Positions 48,478 through 57,469 are shown, counted from the stretch's first letter. The stretch: 64,000 bases of DNA from Ruegeria atlantica (GCF_013032005.1 NZ_WQBE01000004.1:1-64000), one strand, 5' to 3'. The notes: generated by a model not told the origin, from the sequence alone. Numbers and translations are program-made.

Positions 48478-48506
48478 AACAAAAGGCTCGCGCGTCAGCG
48501 CGAGCC
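48478..48506 (-). terminator. Terminator-like hairpin between mraY and murD
   Basis: A perfect 9-bp stem (GGCTCGCGC at 48485-48493, GCGCGAGCC at 48498-48506) with a 4-base loop. On the minus strand the stem is followed by TTTTGTT. It sits 52 bp after the mraY stop and 69 bp before the murD start. It would at least attenuate transcription into murD. Confidence 0.7.
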
Positions 48507-48558
48507 GGGCTCAACAGGTGGCAGGTGGACCGCAGGTCCGCCGAACCTGGCGGGAGCG

Positions 48559-49641
48559 TTACCGGACTTTCAAAGTCGCCAGACCAATCATCGCCAGGAT
48601 CAGCGAGATGATCCAGAACCGGATCACAATGGTCGGCTCGGCCCACCCCTTTTTCTCATAGTGGTGATGGATTGGTGCCATCAGAAACACGCGGCGACCG
48701 GTGCGTTTGAAGTACAGAACCTGAATAATCACACTCAGCGCTTCCACAACGAAAAGCCCACCGACAACGGCCAGTACCAGCTCGTGCTTGGTGGCCACCG
48801 CAATTGCACCTAGCGCGCCGCCCAAAGCCAGCGAACCGGTATCGCCCATGAACACAGCCGCGGGTGGCGCGTTGTACCACAGAAACCCAAGCCCCGCGCC
48901 AAACAGTGCCGAGGTAAAGATGAAAATCTCCCCCGTACCCGGCACGTAATGCACGTCCAGATATTCGGTAAAGTCGACCCGACCGACCGCATAGGCAATG
49001 ATGCCAAGTGTCGAGGCCGCAATCATCGCAGGCATAATCGCCAGCCCGTCCAGCCCATCGGTCAGGTTCACGGCGTTGGCCGCGCCCACGATCACAACAA
49101 TTGCGAACGGAATATAGAAAATACCCAGATTGACCAGCGTGTCCTTGAAAACTGGCACCGCCAATTGGTTCTGCAGCGCCTCAGGGTGATGCAATGTCGC
49201 CCAAAGCGAAGCCAGAACCGCAATAATCACCCCCAGCGCCATCCTTGTCTTTCCAGACACACCCTTAGTGTTCTGCTTGGACACCTTGGCATAGTCATCT
49301 GCAAAACCGATTGCCGCATATGCCAGCGTCACAAACAACACCATCCAGACATAAGGATTGTCCCACCGCGCCCAGACCAGCGTTGAGGTCACCAGCGCAC
49401 CAACGATCAGCAACCCGCCCATGGTTGGCGTGCCAGCCTTGGAAAAATGCCCCTCAGGACCGTCGTCTCGGATTGGCTGACCTTTACCCTGTTTCCTGCG
49501 CAATACGTTGATCAGCGGCTTGCCGAAGATAAAGCCAAAGATCAACGCGGTCAGAAAGGCTCCGCCCGCACGGAAGGTGATATAGCGGAAGAGGTTAAAG
49601 AAATCCCCCCCATCCGACAGGGCGGTCAACCAATAGAGCAT
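48559..49641 (-). CDS. mraY: Phospho-N-acetylmuramoyl-pentapeptide transferase
   Basis: 360 residues with about ten TM segments. Motifs are [36 protein letters not shown] (catalytic Asp pair), [20 protein letters not shown] and the C-terminal [20 protein letters not shown]. It transfers phospho-MurNAc-pentapeptide to undecaprenyl phosphate, forming lipid I. AAGG lies 7-8 bases before the ATG. It is 24 bp downstream of murF. Confidence 0.97.
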   Translation of the reverse strand: MLYWLTALSDGGDFFNLFRYITFRAGGAFLTALIFGFIFGKPLINVLRRKQGKGQPIRDDGPEGHFSKAGTPTMGGLLIVGALVTSTLVWARWDNPYVWMVLFVTLAYAAIGFADDYAKVSKQNTKGVSGKTRMALGVIIAVLASLWATLHHPEALQNQLAVPVFKDTLVNLGIFYIPFAIVVIVGAANAVNLTDGLDGLAIMPAMIAASTLGIIAYAVGRVDFTEYLDVHYVPGTGEIFIFTSALFGAGLGFLWYNAPPAAVFMGDTGSLALGGALGAIAVATKHELVLAVVGGLFVVEALSVIIQVLYFKRTGRRVFLMAPIHHHYEKKGWAEPTIVIRFWIISLILAMIGLATLKVR

Positions 49642-49665
49642 GTCAAAACCTTTCTCATGCGGAGG

Positions 49666-51060
49666 TCATGGGTCAAGCGCGCTCCCTTGCCCCATTTTCC
49701 GCAAACCGTCAACAATCTGAGCCAGCGCCATGCTCAGCGACCCTTTGGCCAGAACCGTATCGCCTGCCCGGATCAAATCCGGCAGATGCGCGGCCATTTC
49801 GGTGCTTGTTTCACTCCACAACCCGCGCTTGCCCTCGGGCAGCGCTGCATGCAGAGCCTTCATCAACGGACCGATACAGTGAACCTGATCGACCTGCGCC
49901 ATTGCCGCGACATCCACCATTCCGGAATGCATGGCGATTTCCTGCGTGCCCAACTCTTTCATATCACCCAAAAAAGCGACCCGGCGTGTGCCCTCCGCCG
50001 CAGCCAGCACATCCAACGCGGCCTCCATCGAGGTGGGATTGGCGTTATAACTGTCATCCAACAGCTCAATCTGCCCGCCCGCCGCCAGCGGCAGCACCTC
50101 GCGCACGCCCCGCCCTTTGACCGGAGACCATTGGCGCAGACCTGCGATGGCTTCATTAAGATCAACACCCATTTCAACACAGGCCGCCAATGCACCCAGC
50201 GCATTCATGGCAAAATGCGTACCCGCCGATTGCACGTCATAGGCGATGGTGGCATCCCCAACCGCAGCTTCCGCACGCACCGAGTCGCCCCCTTGCGAGA
50301 CATCAGTCAAAGCGTAATCTGCAGCCTTACGGCCAAAATCAACGATACCGGCCCCGTAGTCCTGCGCGATCTGACGCAAAATTTCTGCGTGTTCGATATC
50401 TGCATTCACGATGGCCGCTCCACCGGGCTCGAGCCCTTCGAAGATCGCGGCTTTTTCCTGAGCGATACCCGCAACCGAATCGAACGCCTCAAGATGGACC
50501 GCCGCAACTGTCGTCACCAACGCCACATGCGGGCGTGCCTGACGCGCCAACGGGGCAATCTCTCCTGGGTGGTTCATGCCGATTTCGATCACGGCGAATT
50601 CAATGTCGCGCGGCATTCGAGCCAGCGTCAGAGGAACGCCCCAATGGTTGTTATAGCTGGCCACGCTGGCGTGGGTTTTTCCCTGCTTTTCCAATATGGT
50701 CGCCAGCATTTCCTTGGTCGAGGTCTTTCCGACGCTGCCGGTAACACCCACCACGCGCGCATCGGTTCGGGCGCGGCCTGCTTGCCCCAATGCCTCTAGC
50801 CCGGTCTGAACATCATCGACTATCAACAGCGGGGCGTCTTTCGAAACACCTTCGGGAATGCGCGACACCAATGCCGCGCCCGCGCCTTTTTCCAACGCCT
50901 GCGCCACAAAATCATGCCCGTCACGCTCGGCTTTGAGAGCAACGAACAAGTCGCCCGGCTGAATGGTCCTGGTGTCGATCGATACGCCATTTACCATCCA
51001 ATCGGTCGTGGCGCGCCCTCCGGTGGCCTCGGCCGCCTCGGCTGCTGTCCAAAGCGTCAT
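49666..51060 (-). CDS. murF: UDP-N-acetylmuramoyl-tripeptide--D-alanyl-D-alanine ligase
   Basis: 464 residues. VNGVSIDTRTIQPGDLFVAL is the N-terminal domain, GVTGSVGKTSTKEMLATILE the ATP loop, EIGMNHPGEIAPLARQARPH the central motif, and LLDDSYNANPTSMEAALDVL the C-terminal part. It completes the pentapeptide with the D-Ala-D-Ala made by Ddl. The ATG overlaps the murE stop by 4 bp. Confidence 0.96.
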   Translation of the reverse strand: MTLWTAAEAAEATGGRATTDWMVNGVSIDTRTIQPGDLFVALKAERDGHDFVAQALEKGAGAALVSRIPEGVSKDAPLLIVDDVQTGLEALGQAGRARTDARVVGVTGSVGKTSTKEMLATILEKQGKTHASVASYNNHWGVPLTLARMPRDIEFAVIEIGMNHPGEIAPLARQARPHVALVTTVAAVHLEAFDSVAGIAQEKAAIFEGLEPGGAAIVNADIEHAEILRQIAQDYGAGIVDFGRKAADYALTDVSQGGDSVRAEAAVGDATIAYDVQSAGTHFAMNALGALAACVEMGVDLNEAIAGLRQWSPVKGRGVREVLPLAAGGQIELLDDSYNANPTSMEAALDVLAAAEGTRRVAFLGDMKELGTQEIAMHSGMVDVAAMAQVDQVHCIGPLMKALHAALPEGKRGLWSETSTEMAAHLPDLIRAGDTVLAKGSLSMALAQIVDGLRKMGQGSALDP

Positions 51061-52538
51061 GCCACCCTCCCGTCCAGCGCGGCCACACTGATACTGGCCT
51101 GTTCCACATCATCAAACGGCAACACCTGATCACCGACGATTTGCCCAGTCTCATGGCCTTTTCCGGCGATCAACAGCGCGTCACCGGGTTGCAGAGCGTC
51201 AATGCCGCGCAGGATGGCTTCGGCCCTATCGCCCACTTCGGTGGCCTCCGGCGCACCCAGCAGAACAGCGGCGCGGATCGTGGCCGGGTCCTCGCTGCGT
51301 GGGTTGTCGTCGGTGACAAAGACAAGATCCGCATGATCGGCAGCTGCCTTACCCATCAGCGGGCGCTTGGTGGCATCCCGATCCCCACCCGCGCCGACAA
51401 TGGCGATCAGGCGCCCCATGACATGCGGCCGCATCGCCTTGAGCGCCGTTGCCACCGCGTCCGGCGTATGGGCGTAATCGACAAATACCGCCGCGCCATT
51501 GTCTCGGGTCGCAGCCAGCTGCATTCGGCCCCGAACGGTTGTCAGGTGCGGCAAGGTTTCGAACACACGCTCGGGCTCTTCCCCGGCGGCGATGACCAGC
51601 CCGCAGGCAAGCAGGATATTCTCGGCCTGAAACCCTCCGATCAGGTTTAGACGGGTTTGGAGTACCTTCCCTTGCCACGAGAACCGCAAATCCTGCCCCG
51701 TCGCGTCAAAGCGCTGACCGATCAGACACAGATCGGCATCGCCCAGCCCGACAGTCAATACACTTTGACCCCGCGCTTCGGCAATTTTGCGAACCTCGAC
51801 ACCTTTTGGGTCGCTCATGTTGATTACCACGGTGCCGTCCTGTGGCAACACACGATCGAACAATCCTGCCTTGGCGGCGAAATAGGCCTCGAAGGTTTCG
51901 TGATAGTCCAGGTGATCCTGCGTGAAATTCGAAAAGCCCGCTGCGGCCAGATGCACGCCATCCAGACGACGTTGTTCGAGCCCGTGCGAAGACGCCTCCA
52001 TCGCGGCATGGGTCACGCCGTTTTCCGCAGCTTCGGCCAAACAGCGGTGCAAGGTAATCGGCTCGGGCGTGGTATGCGCCAGCGGTGCGGTCCACGCACC
52101 CTCAACCCCTGTTGTTCCAAGATTGACGGCGGCCAGTCCAAGCTCCATCCAAATCTGGCGTACAAAGGTGGCCACGGACGTTTTTCCGTTTGTCCCAGTG
52201 ACAGCCACGATGTGCTGCGGCTGGGCCCCAAACCAAAGCGCGGCACATCCGGCCAGCGCTTGGCGGGGGTCTTCAACCACGATCAAAGCAGCGTCCGATG
52301 CAGCCAGTTCGCCCGCCGCTAATTCAGCGCCTTCGGCATCCGTCAGGATCGCAGCGGCCCCCATACGCAGGGCGAATTGTATGAACTCTCCACCATGTAC
52401 GCGGGTGCCGGGAAGCGCAGCGAACAGATAGCCATCCTTCACCTCACGGCTGTCAACGGCCAATCCGGTAATGTCGGGATTCGCCCCGCCCCGCGCAGTC
52501 AGGGCCAGTTGGCTAAGTGTTTTCGTCCTTGTGCCCAT
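51057..52538 (-). CDS. murE: UDP-MurNAc-L-alanyl-D-glutamate--2,6-diaminopimelate ligase
   Basis: 493 residues. AVTGTNGKTSVATFVRQIWM is the ATP loop and TDDNPRSEDPATIR carries the DNPR signature that selects meso-diaminopimelate rather than lysine. VDYAHTPDAVATALKAMRPH is the C-terminal domain. This implies DAP-type peptidoglycan. AGAGG precedes the ATG. It lies 21 bp after ftsI. Confidence 0.96.
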   Translation of the reverse strand: MGTRTKTLSQLALTARGGANPDITGLAVDSREVKDGYLFAALPGTRVHGGEFIQFALRMGAAAILTDAEGAELAAGELAASDAALIVVEDPRQALAGCAALWFGAQPQHIVAVTGTNGKTSVATFVRQIWMELGLAAVNLGTTGVEGAWTAPLAHTTPEPITLHRCLAEAAENGVTHAAMEASSHGLEQRRLDGVHLAAAGFSNFTQDHLDYHETFEAYFAAKAGLFDRVLPQDGTVVINMSDPKGVEVRKIAEARGQSVLTVGLGDADLCLIGQRFDATGQDLRFSWQGKVLQTRLNLIGGFQAENILLACGLVIAAGEEPERVFETLPHLTTVRGRMQLAATRDNGAAVFVDYAHTPDAVATALKAMRPHVMGRLIAIVGAGGDRDATKRPLMGKAAADHADLVFVTDDNPRSEDPATIRAAVLLGAPEATEVGDRAEAILRGIDALQPGDALLIAGKGHETGQIVGDQVLPFDDVEQASISVAALDGRVA

Positions 52539-52559
52539 GACCCACCTCTGCTGGACAGC

Positions 52560-54347
52560 CTAATTTGAGGTCAGGGTTATAGCAGCGCGCGCCTCAGGCT
52601 CAAGCCGGGGACGCAACCCAAGTAGCGGGGCAATCCGTCCGATCAGCTCGGCAGCCACGGGAACTGCCGTCCAACCCGCCGTCCGGCGCTTTTCGCCGTA
52701 GGCCACGATGGACGGTTCATCCAGAGTGACGATCAACACATATTTCGGATCATAGGCCGGGAAGATCGTCGCGAACGTCGCGATTACCTTTTCATCATAA
52801 TACCCACCGCGCGGCTTGGGCTTATCCGCCGTGCCGGTCTTACCCGCCACGTCATATCCTGCAACATCGCCAAAGCTGGCAGTGCCATCTGTCACCACAC
52901 GGCGCAGCATGTTCTGCGCCTGTTTCGCGGCGCTTTCGGACATGACTCGCGGCCCGTATTGAGCACCATTTTTGCGTAGAATGGTCGGGCTGACATAATG
53001 CCCGCCATTGGCTATCGCTGCATATCCGGCTGCGAGATGCATCGGGCTGGTGGATAGGCCATGACCGTAAGAAATGGTCACCGTACTCAGCTCGCCCCAT
53101 TTCTTGGGCTTGAGCGGTTCACCGCCTGCGGCCTCGACAATTTCAAAGGGGGTGGGTTCGAACATGCCCAGCGCCTCAAGGAAATCCTGCTGACGACGCG
53201 ACCCGATCTGCAAGGCCAATCGGCCCGTGCCACGGTTCGAGCTGTGGACGATCACATCCGCAACGCTGATCTTACCATAGTTCTTGCCGTTGAACTCACC
53301 AATCGGGAACCGCCCGATCCGCATCGGACCAGAGGTGTCGATGATTGTCTCAGAATTCACTAACCCCAACTGAACAGCCTGCGCGGCAGTAAAGATTTTG
53401 AATACCGAGCCCAGCTCATAAACGCCCTGCACATAGCGATTGAACAATGGGCTGTCCGACGGATCAAATCCCGAGGTTGGCGGGCGCGGACGGTCGTTCG
53501 GATCGAAGGACGGCAGCGACGCGGCCGAGATGACCTCGCCCGTGTGTGCGTTCATCAGCACCGCCGAGGCCCCTTTGGCGTTCATGATCTTCATGCCGCC
53601 ATACAAAACCTGCTCAACCGCTGCTTGAATGGTCAGGTCCAGCGAAAGTTGCAGCGGTTTGTTGCCGTTGGCCGGGTCACGCAGATAATCGTCGAATTGC
53701 TTCTCGACCCCCGCCACGCCGATAACTTCGGCGGCGCTGACGCCTTCGCGGCCAAAGCCCGAACCACCCAGAATATGCGCGGCCAGACGCCCATTCGGAT
53801 ACAACCGCATCTCGCGCGGGCCAAATAAGATGCCGGGATCGCCGATATCATGCACCGCCTGCTTCTGTTCCGGTGAGATACGTTTCTTGATCCACAGGAA
53901 CTTACGATTACCGGTGAAATCTTTGACCAGACGCTCTTTTTCCAGATCAGGGAAGATCGCCACCAGCTGATCTGCAGCGGTGACTGGGTCGATCATTGCA
54001 GGCGGCTGGGCATAGACAGAATAGGTGTCCAGATTTGTCGCCAGAATGCGCCCCTCGCGATCCACGATATTGGCGCGCTGCATCGCAATCGCAGCACCGG
54101 GGGCGCTTGCCAGCGGCTCTTGTGCCTCGGACGTCGCAAGCATGCCCATTCGGACCCCGACCACCGAGAAAGCGCAGAAGAAGAACAGGCCCAGCACCAG
54201 CAAACGCCCTTCGGCGCGGGCGCGGGCGCGATCTTTCATGTCTTCGTGACGCTGACGGATGTTTTCCCGCTCGATCGCCTTTGGGTTTTCCCCGCGGGCG
54301 CGAGCGTCAAGAACACGGGCCAAGGGGCGCAGAGGGGTACGGGTCAT
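52560..54347 (-). CDS. ftsI: Septal peptidoglycan D,D-transpeptidase FtsI (PBP3)
   Basis: 595 residues. A cytoplasmic N-terminus and one TM helix (LLVLGLFFFCAFSVVGVRMG) precede the PBP dimerisation domain (IVDREGRILATNLDTYSVYA) and the transpeptidase with SVFK (catalytic Ser, in YELGSVFKIFTAAQ), SSN (HSSNRGTGRLA) and KTG (VAGKTGTADKP). It cross-links septal peptidoglycan with FtsW. Its ATG overlaps the ftsL stop by 4 bp. Confidence 0.96.
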   Translation of the reverse strand: MTRTPLRPLARVLDARARGENPKAIERENIRQRHEDMKDRARARAEGRLLVLGLFFFCAFSVVGVRMGMLATSEAQEPLASAPGAAIAMQRANIVDREGRILATNLDTYSVYAQPPAMIDPVTAADQLVAIFPDLEKERLVKDFTGNRKFLWIKKRISPEQKQAVHDIGDPGILFGPREMRLYPNGRLAAHILGGSGFGREGVSAAEVIGVAGVEKQFDDYLRDPANGNKPLQLSLDLTIQAAVEQVLYGGMKIMNAKGASAVLMNAHTGEVISAASLPSFDPNDRPRPPTSGFDPSDSPLFNRYVQGVYELGSVFKIFTAAQAVQLGLVNSETIIDTSGPMRIGRFPIGEFNGKNYGKISVADVIVHSSNRGTGRLALQIGSRRQQDFLEALGMFEPTPFEIVEAAGGEPLKPKKWGELSTVTISYGHGLSTSPMHLAAGYAAIANGGHYVSPTILRKNGAQYGPRVMSESAAKQAQNMLRRVVTDGTASFGDVAGYDVAGKTGTADKPKPRGGYYDEKVIATFATIFPAYDPKYVLIVTLDEPSIVAYGEKRRTAGWTAVPVAAELIGRIAPLLGLRPRLEPEARAAITLTSN

Positions 54348-54712
54348 GGGATCTGCACCTCGCCCAGCGCCTGAGTACTGGTGATCGCCTGCAACTCGAC
54401 CGGGTCGACGATAGGCAGGTCCGGGTCCTCGGCGTAAGAAATCTGATCAGCGCGTCCGAATTGTTCGGCGCGCAGCGGCAACAGGCCCAGACGTTCAAAG
54501 TTAAGGTCGGCCAATTCGCGCAGTCGGTCGGGACGGTTCAGGTAAGCCCATTCGGCGTTCAAAACGGCCAGCCGCACCTGCGCCATGCCAATCTCGCGCT
54601 GTAGCTTCTGTGTTTCCTTCACCACTTGCTGGGTGCGGTAATTCTCTTGATACGCCCAAAGCGCCAGTCCGAACACGGCCAGAGCAGTCAACACATACAA
54701 AACACTCTTCAT
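54344..54712 (-). CDS. ftsL: Cell division protein FtsL
   Basis: 122 residues. An N-terminal TM helix ([19 protein letters not shown]) is followed by a coiled coil ([20 protein letters not shown]) with the FtsL signature [20 protein letters not shown]. It bridges FtsQ and FtsWI in the inner membrane. It overlaps rsmH and ftsI by 4 bp each. Low sequence conservation is normal for FtsL; position supports the call. Confidence 0.9.
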   Translation of the reverse strand: MKSVLYVLTALAVFGLALWAYQENYRTQQVVKETQKLQREIGMAQVRLAVLNAEWAYLNRPDRLRELADLNFERLGLLPLRAEQFGRADQISYAEDPDLPIVDPVELQAITSTQALGEVQIP

Positions 54713-55701
54713 TTTGCCCTTCCCCCCAGTTGCGGCATCCCAATGGCGCGGGCATCAATTTCCCCAGCCGGAGCCTCAGTTCGTACCGCCACACGCAGCT
54801 TGGCCGAGCGCGCACGCGGATTTTCCTGCAATTCCTGTTCATCCGGACCCACAGCTTTGCGGGTCTTAAGTGTGAACTGTGGCAGTTCTTGTTCCATTTC
54901 AGGTGCATAGCGATTGGCACGCCCGGTCTTGCCTGCGCGGGACTGAAAGAACCTTTTGACCATCCGATCCTCGATGGAATGGAAAGTCACAACAGCCAGT
55001 TGCCCGCCTGGCTTCAACGCGCGTTCGGCAGCCATAAGCCCATGAAACAGCTCTTCATATTCCGCGTTCACTGCAATCCGCAGCCCCTGAAAGCTGCGCG
55101 TTGCCGGGTGCGACTGCCCCGGTTTAGGGCGCGGCAAGCAAGATTCGATGATCTGAACCAGACGCAGGGTCGTCGTAATCGGCTCATCCGCCCGCGCTTT
55201 CACAATCGCCTTGGCGATCCGTCGGCTGGCGCGTTCTTCACCATAGTGGAACAGAATATCGGCCAGTTGGGCCTCGGTCGCCGTGTTCACCAGATCGGCG
55301 GCGCTCTCACCCTCCTGGCTCATTCGCATGTCCAGCGGGCCGTCCTTCATGAAGGAAAAGCCACGCTCGGCCTGATCCAACTGCATGGACGAGACGCCGA
55401 GGTCCAGCACCACGCCATCCAGATCTTGCGCGTATTCATCCATGCGGGAAAACACCCCGGGCTGCATAACCAGCCGGTCGCCATAGCCACCCGCCCAGTC
55501 TGCCGCCATCTCAAAGGCCAACGGATCACGGTCCACGCCAATGACTTTGTCAGCCCCGGCCTCCAGTAGGCCACGCGTATAACCACCCGCCCCAAACGTC
55601 CCATCAAGCCAAGCACCGGAAACCGGCGCCACAGCCGCCAGCAATGGGCGCAGCAGAACAGGGATATGAGGTTTGTCGGAAGGGGTGTCAGCGCCGGCCA
55701 T
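54709..55701 (-). CDS. rsmH: 16S rRNA (cytosine(1402)-N(4))-methyltransferase
   Basis: 330 residues if it starts at ATG 55701, just after the mraZ stop. The N-terminus [20 protein letters not shown] is the family's usual start. SAM-binding [40 protein letters not shown], and [20 protein letters not shown] are conserved. It methylates C1402 in the ribosomal P site. An ATG at 55725 with GGAG upstream would overlap mraZ by 20 bp and is a real alternative. Confidence 0.94.
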   Translation of the reverse strand: MAGADTPSDKPHIPVLLRPLLAAVAPVSGAWLDGTFGAGGYTRGLLEAGADKVIGVDRDPLAFEMAADWAGGYGDRLVMQPGVFSRMDEYAQDLDGVVLDLGVSSMQLDQAERGFSFMKDGPLDMRMSQEGESAADLVNTATEAQLADILFHYGEERASRRIAKAIVKARADEPITTTLRLVQIIESCLPRPKPGQSHPATRSFQGLRIAVNAEYEELFHGLMAAERALKPGGQLAVVTFHSIEDRMVKRFFQSRAGKTGRANRYAPEMEQELPQFTLKTRKAVGPDEQELQENPRARSAKLRVAVRTEAPAGEIDARAIGMPQLGGRAK

Positions 55702-55705
55702 GCCG

Positions 55706-56209
55706 TCACGCGTCCCCGACGCCATCTAGGAACTCCAGAGGATCGAAATCCTCGGGCTGTTCGTCCAGCCAATCTTCGGCGGCTGCCAGCTCTTCAGACT
55801 CATATGTCTCAGGCTTCCAGATCTGGAACGTATCACCCGCGGCAATAAAGAACGCCTCGTTTTCAAGGCCGATCTTGGTGCGCAACTTGGCTGGCAGCAC
55901 AAGGCGACCCGTCTCATCCACGGTGGTTGGGAAGGACTGACCGTGGAACATGCGCTGCAACATCTTCCGCTGCATCGAACCACGCGGAAGCGCGTCAATC
56001 TTGTGATCGACCTCGTCAATCGCCTGCATGGTATAGCATTCAAGGAATTTGCGGCGGTGATCTCCATAGACGATCACCAGTTCGGGGGTATCACCGGGCT
56101 GCCAGTTCGGGTCCGAAGCCTCAAGCACACGGCGAAACGAGGCCGGGATCGACACCCTGCCCTTCGTATCCACCTTGTGGTGGCTTTCACCTCTAAACCT
56201 GCGCGCCAA
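55706..56209 (-). CDS. mraZ: Transcriptional regulator / division protein MraZ
   Basis: 167 residues starting at a TTG (56209), which gives the conserved N-terminus [20 protein letters not shown]; no ATG is available. There are two SpoVT/AbrB-like repeats, each with a DxxGR motif ([13 protein letters not shown] and [13 protein letters not shown]). MraZ binds TGGGN repeats in the promoter of the dcw operon and represses it. It is the first gene of the minus-strand dcw cluster and is preceded by an 800-bp non-coding leader with such repeats. Confidence 0.93.
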   Translation of the reverse strand: MARRFRGESHHKVDTKGRVSIPASFRRVLEASDPNWQPGDTPELVIVYGDHRRKFLECYTMQAIDEVDHKIDALPRGSMQRKMLQRMFHGQSFPTTVDETGRLVLPAKLRTKIGLENEAFFIAAGDTFQIWKPETYESEELAAAEDWLDEQPEDFDPLEFLDGVGDA

Positions 56210-56261
56210 GACGACTGTCCCTTTCGCTTGCGCCCCACCCAAAATTCACGTTCCCCCCGGA

Positions 56262-56304
56262 TGAAAAACGGCGGGTTGATCTGCTGCCACTGATCAACCC
56301 GCCG
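56262..56304 (-). terminator. Rho-independent terminator in the mraZ leader
   Basis: A perfect 13-bp stem (CGGCGGGTTGATC at 56269-56281 with GATCAACCCGCCG at 56292-56304) and a 10-base loop, followed on the minus strand by TTTTT. It lies 53 bp before the mraZ start, so most leader transcripts should end here unless read through. Confidence 0.88.
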
Positions 56305-56474
56305 CATTGACCCGCTTTGCGGGATGTCCAGCTGCGCGCGCCACCTGGGGGGATGTCTGCTCGCCCGCGCGCCGGATCTCTTGATTGATGAAAGCGAGAT
56401 GCCTGTATGAAACCTGTTTTTATTGGTTCGGGGTCGTTCGGCGCCCCATGTGCCTCGTCCTCATCGGATAAACA

Positions 56475-56509
56475 AGGGATGCCATGGGAATTCATGGAAA
56501 TCAATAGGA
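56475..56509 (+). promoter_or_regulatory. MraZ-box-like repeats, cluster 1
   Basis: Four plus-strand motifs at exact 10-bp spacing: AGGGA (56475), TGGGA (56485), TGGAA (56495) and TAGGA (56505). They resemble the TGGGN-N5 direct repeats bound by MraZ, but only one copy is exact and the orientation is opposite to that of mraZ. The cluster lies just downstream of the candidate leader promoter. Confidence 0.35.
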
Positions 56510-56537
56510 AACTTCAAGGTACTTAAGCAAGAATCGC

Positions 56538-56566
56538 AATATAAACACATGGCGATCAATTGAAAA
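56538..56566 (-). promoter_or_regulatory. Candidate promoter of the mraZ leader
   Basis: On the minus strand TTTTCA (56566-56561) and TATATT (56543-56538) are 17 bp apart. The -10 matches the consensus at five of six positions. A GANTC site (56531-56535) overlaps the expected start. It would drive the UpsM-like leader. Confidence 0.4.
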
Positions 56567-56647
56567 CCACCCGCGTTACACCATAATTAGAATATGTACC
56601 GAGGCAAAATACTATATATAGCTAAAAACTTGCACTGAACATCATGT

Positions 56648-56673
56648 CCCATGAATTCCCAAAAATTTTCCAG
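56648..56673 (-). promoter_or_regulatory. MraZ-box-like repeats, cluster 2
   Basis: Read on the minus strand the motifs are TGGAA (56673-56669), TGGGA (56662-56658) and TGGGA (56652-56648), spaced 11 and 10 bp. They follow directly a possible promoter (TTGACC at 56705-56700 and TCTAGA at 56782-type spacing is not used; the -10 is at 56682-56677). This layout matches MraZ autorepression sites, which are TGGGN repeats near the dcw promoter. Confidence 0.5.
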
Positions 56674-56768
56674 ATTCTAGAAAATTCAATCACCCAGAGG
56701 TCAATCTCACAGCTTCCACCGTACGAATCACCTTCCATTTGCGGCCCCTATGTAAATTGCGAAGGCAT

Positions 56769-56794
56769 TCCCAGGCGTCGCCCATGATTTCCCA
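56769..56794 (-). promoter_or_regulatory. MraZ-box-like repeats, cluster 3
   Basis: Read on the minus strand the motifs are TGGGA (56794-56790), TGGGC (56784-56780) and TGGGA (56773-56769), spaced 10 and 11 bp: three good TGGGN repeats. They lie about 560 bp upstream of mraZ and could be the main MraZ operator of the dcw leader. Confidence 0.55.
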
Positions 56795-57117
56795 TGCACA
56801 CCGGAACACTCTTTTAGTGAGGCAAGAGGCGCACCTTAATTAAAAGATGCTCAACTTAGAAACATCGCGCTTAAAGAAGCGGCAATTTTTACTAACCAGT
56901 AAAATTCGGAAGATTGCCACCGTGGGCAAGGCACTCATAAAACTCCTGTTTTTAAGGCCCAAATGACAACAGCACACCAACACGTTGATATCTATGCACT
57001 TGCTGCATAGCAGCATTGACGAGTTCACCTATTGTGCATGTGCAGCATTTCCTTATCTTCATCCTCAAGCAAACGCCGAGACACAACGGCAAAGACAAAA
57101 CATATCGGGTAACATAG
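56795..57117. other. AT-rich intergenic region between the dcw leader and the DUF1127 gene
   Basis: 323 bp without a convincing gene; a 62-codon minus-strand frame at 56840-57028 has an unnatural composition. The promoter of the DUF1127/CcsR transcript must be here. The clearest element is the inverted repeat CTATGCA-N5-TGCATAG (56992-57010), about 110 bp upstream of the DUF1127 start. Confidence 0.45.
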
Positions 57118-57342
57118 ATGGCTGTAGCAACACATCAGACCGCGCTCAAAGGCGCACCGGCAACCGGCCTGGCATCACTGATTGAGGCTGCAAAAACCAG
57201 GTTCGTTCGGTACCGGGTCTACCGCCGGACCGTGAATGAACTGTCCGAACTGTCGAACCGAGAGCTGGCCGATCTGGGCCTGCACCGTTCGATGATCCGC
57301 CGCGTGGCAATGCAGGCGGCCGAAGAATACGTCGCGCACTAA
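57118..57342 (+). CDS. DUF1127 domain protein (CcaF1-like)
   Basis: 74 residues. The C-terminal half is DUF1127: YRVYRRTVNELSELSNRELA followed by DLGLHRSMIRRVA. It is basic and helical. In R. sphaeroides the corresponding small DUF1127 protein (RSP_6037, CcaF1) is encoded just upstream of the CcsR1-4 sRNAs, is co-transcribed with them from a stress-sigma promoter, and binds RNA. The same arrangement is seen here, with the first CCUCC hairpin 20 bp after the stop. The ribosome-binding site is weak. Confidence 0.88.
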   Translation: MAVATHQTALKGAPATGLASLIEAAKTRFVRYRVYRRTVNELSELSNRELADLGLHRSMIRRVAMQAAEEYVAH

Positions 57343-57361
57343 GCGCGCACTGACATAACCG

Positions 57362-57436
57362 AGATCAGGTCCTTCCTCCTCCCTTTAGGATCTGTATTTC
57401 AGCGGCGATATCTCTCCTCCTCCCTGATATCGCCGC
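57362..57436 (+). ncRNA. CcsR-like (cuckoo family) sRNA 1
   Basis: Two consecutive hairpins with CCUCC-rich loops. The first is short and imperfect (AGATC at 57362-57366 with GATCT at 57389-57393). The second has a perfect 11-bp stem (GCGGCGATATC at 57402-57412 with GATATCGCCGC at 57426-57436) around the loop TCTCCTCCTCCCT. This two-hairpin form with CTCCTCCC in each loop defines the cuckoo RNA family. The loop resembles an anti-Shine-Dalgarno sequence. It is processed from the DUF1127 transcript in Rhodobacter. Confidence 0.75.
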
Positions 57437-57469
57437 ACCTTATACCGGCCCTGAACGCCGGACACTGAC

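Larger units (their letters stand above)
56262..56531 (-). ncRNA. UpsM-like leader sRNA upstream of mraZ
   Basis: In Rhodobacter sphaeroides the dcw operon has an extended 5' leader from which the abundant sRNA UpsM is released, ending at a terminator before mraZ. Here the same position has a non-coding minus-strand segment that ends in a strong 13-bp terminator stem (56262-56304). A plausible promoter (-35 TTTTCA, -10 TATATT) sets a 5' end near 56531. The 5' end is uncertain: a second weak promoter would begin near 56672. An internal CCCGC/GCGGG hairpin is also present. The homology is by position and architecture, not by sequence comparison. Confidence 0.6.

Noticed and set aside
49447..50799. 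450-codon open frame antisense to murF and mraY
   Set aside because: It covers two well-conserved genes on the other strand, and its composition (Arg, Gln, His, Cys) is that of a shadow frame.
56840..57028. 62-codon minus-strand frame in the intergenic region before the DUF1127 gene
   Set aside because: It is Cys- and Leu-rich with no ribosome-binding site and lies over an AT-rich promoter region; it is probably chance.
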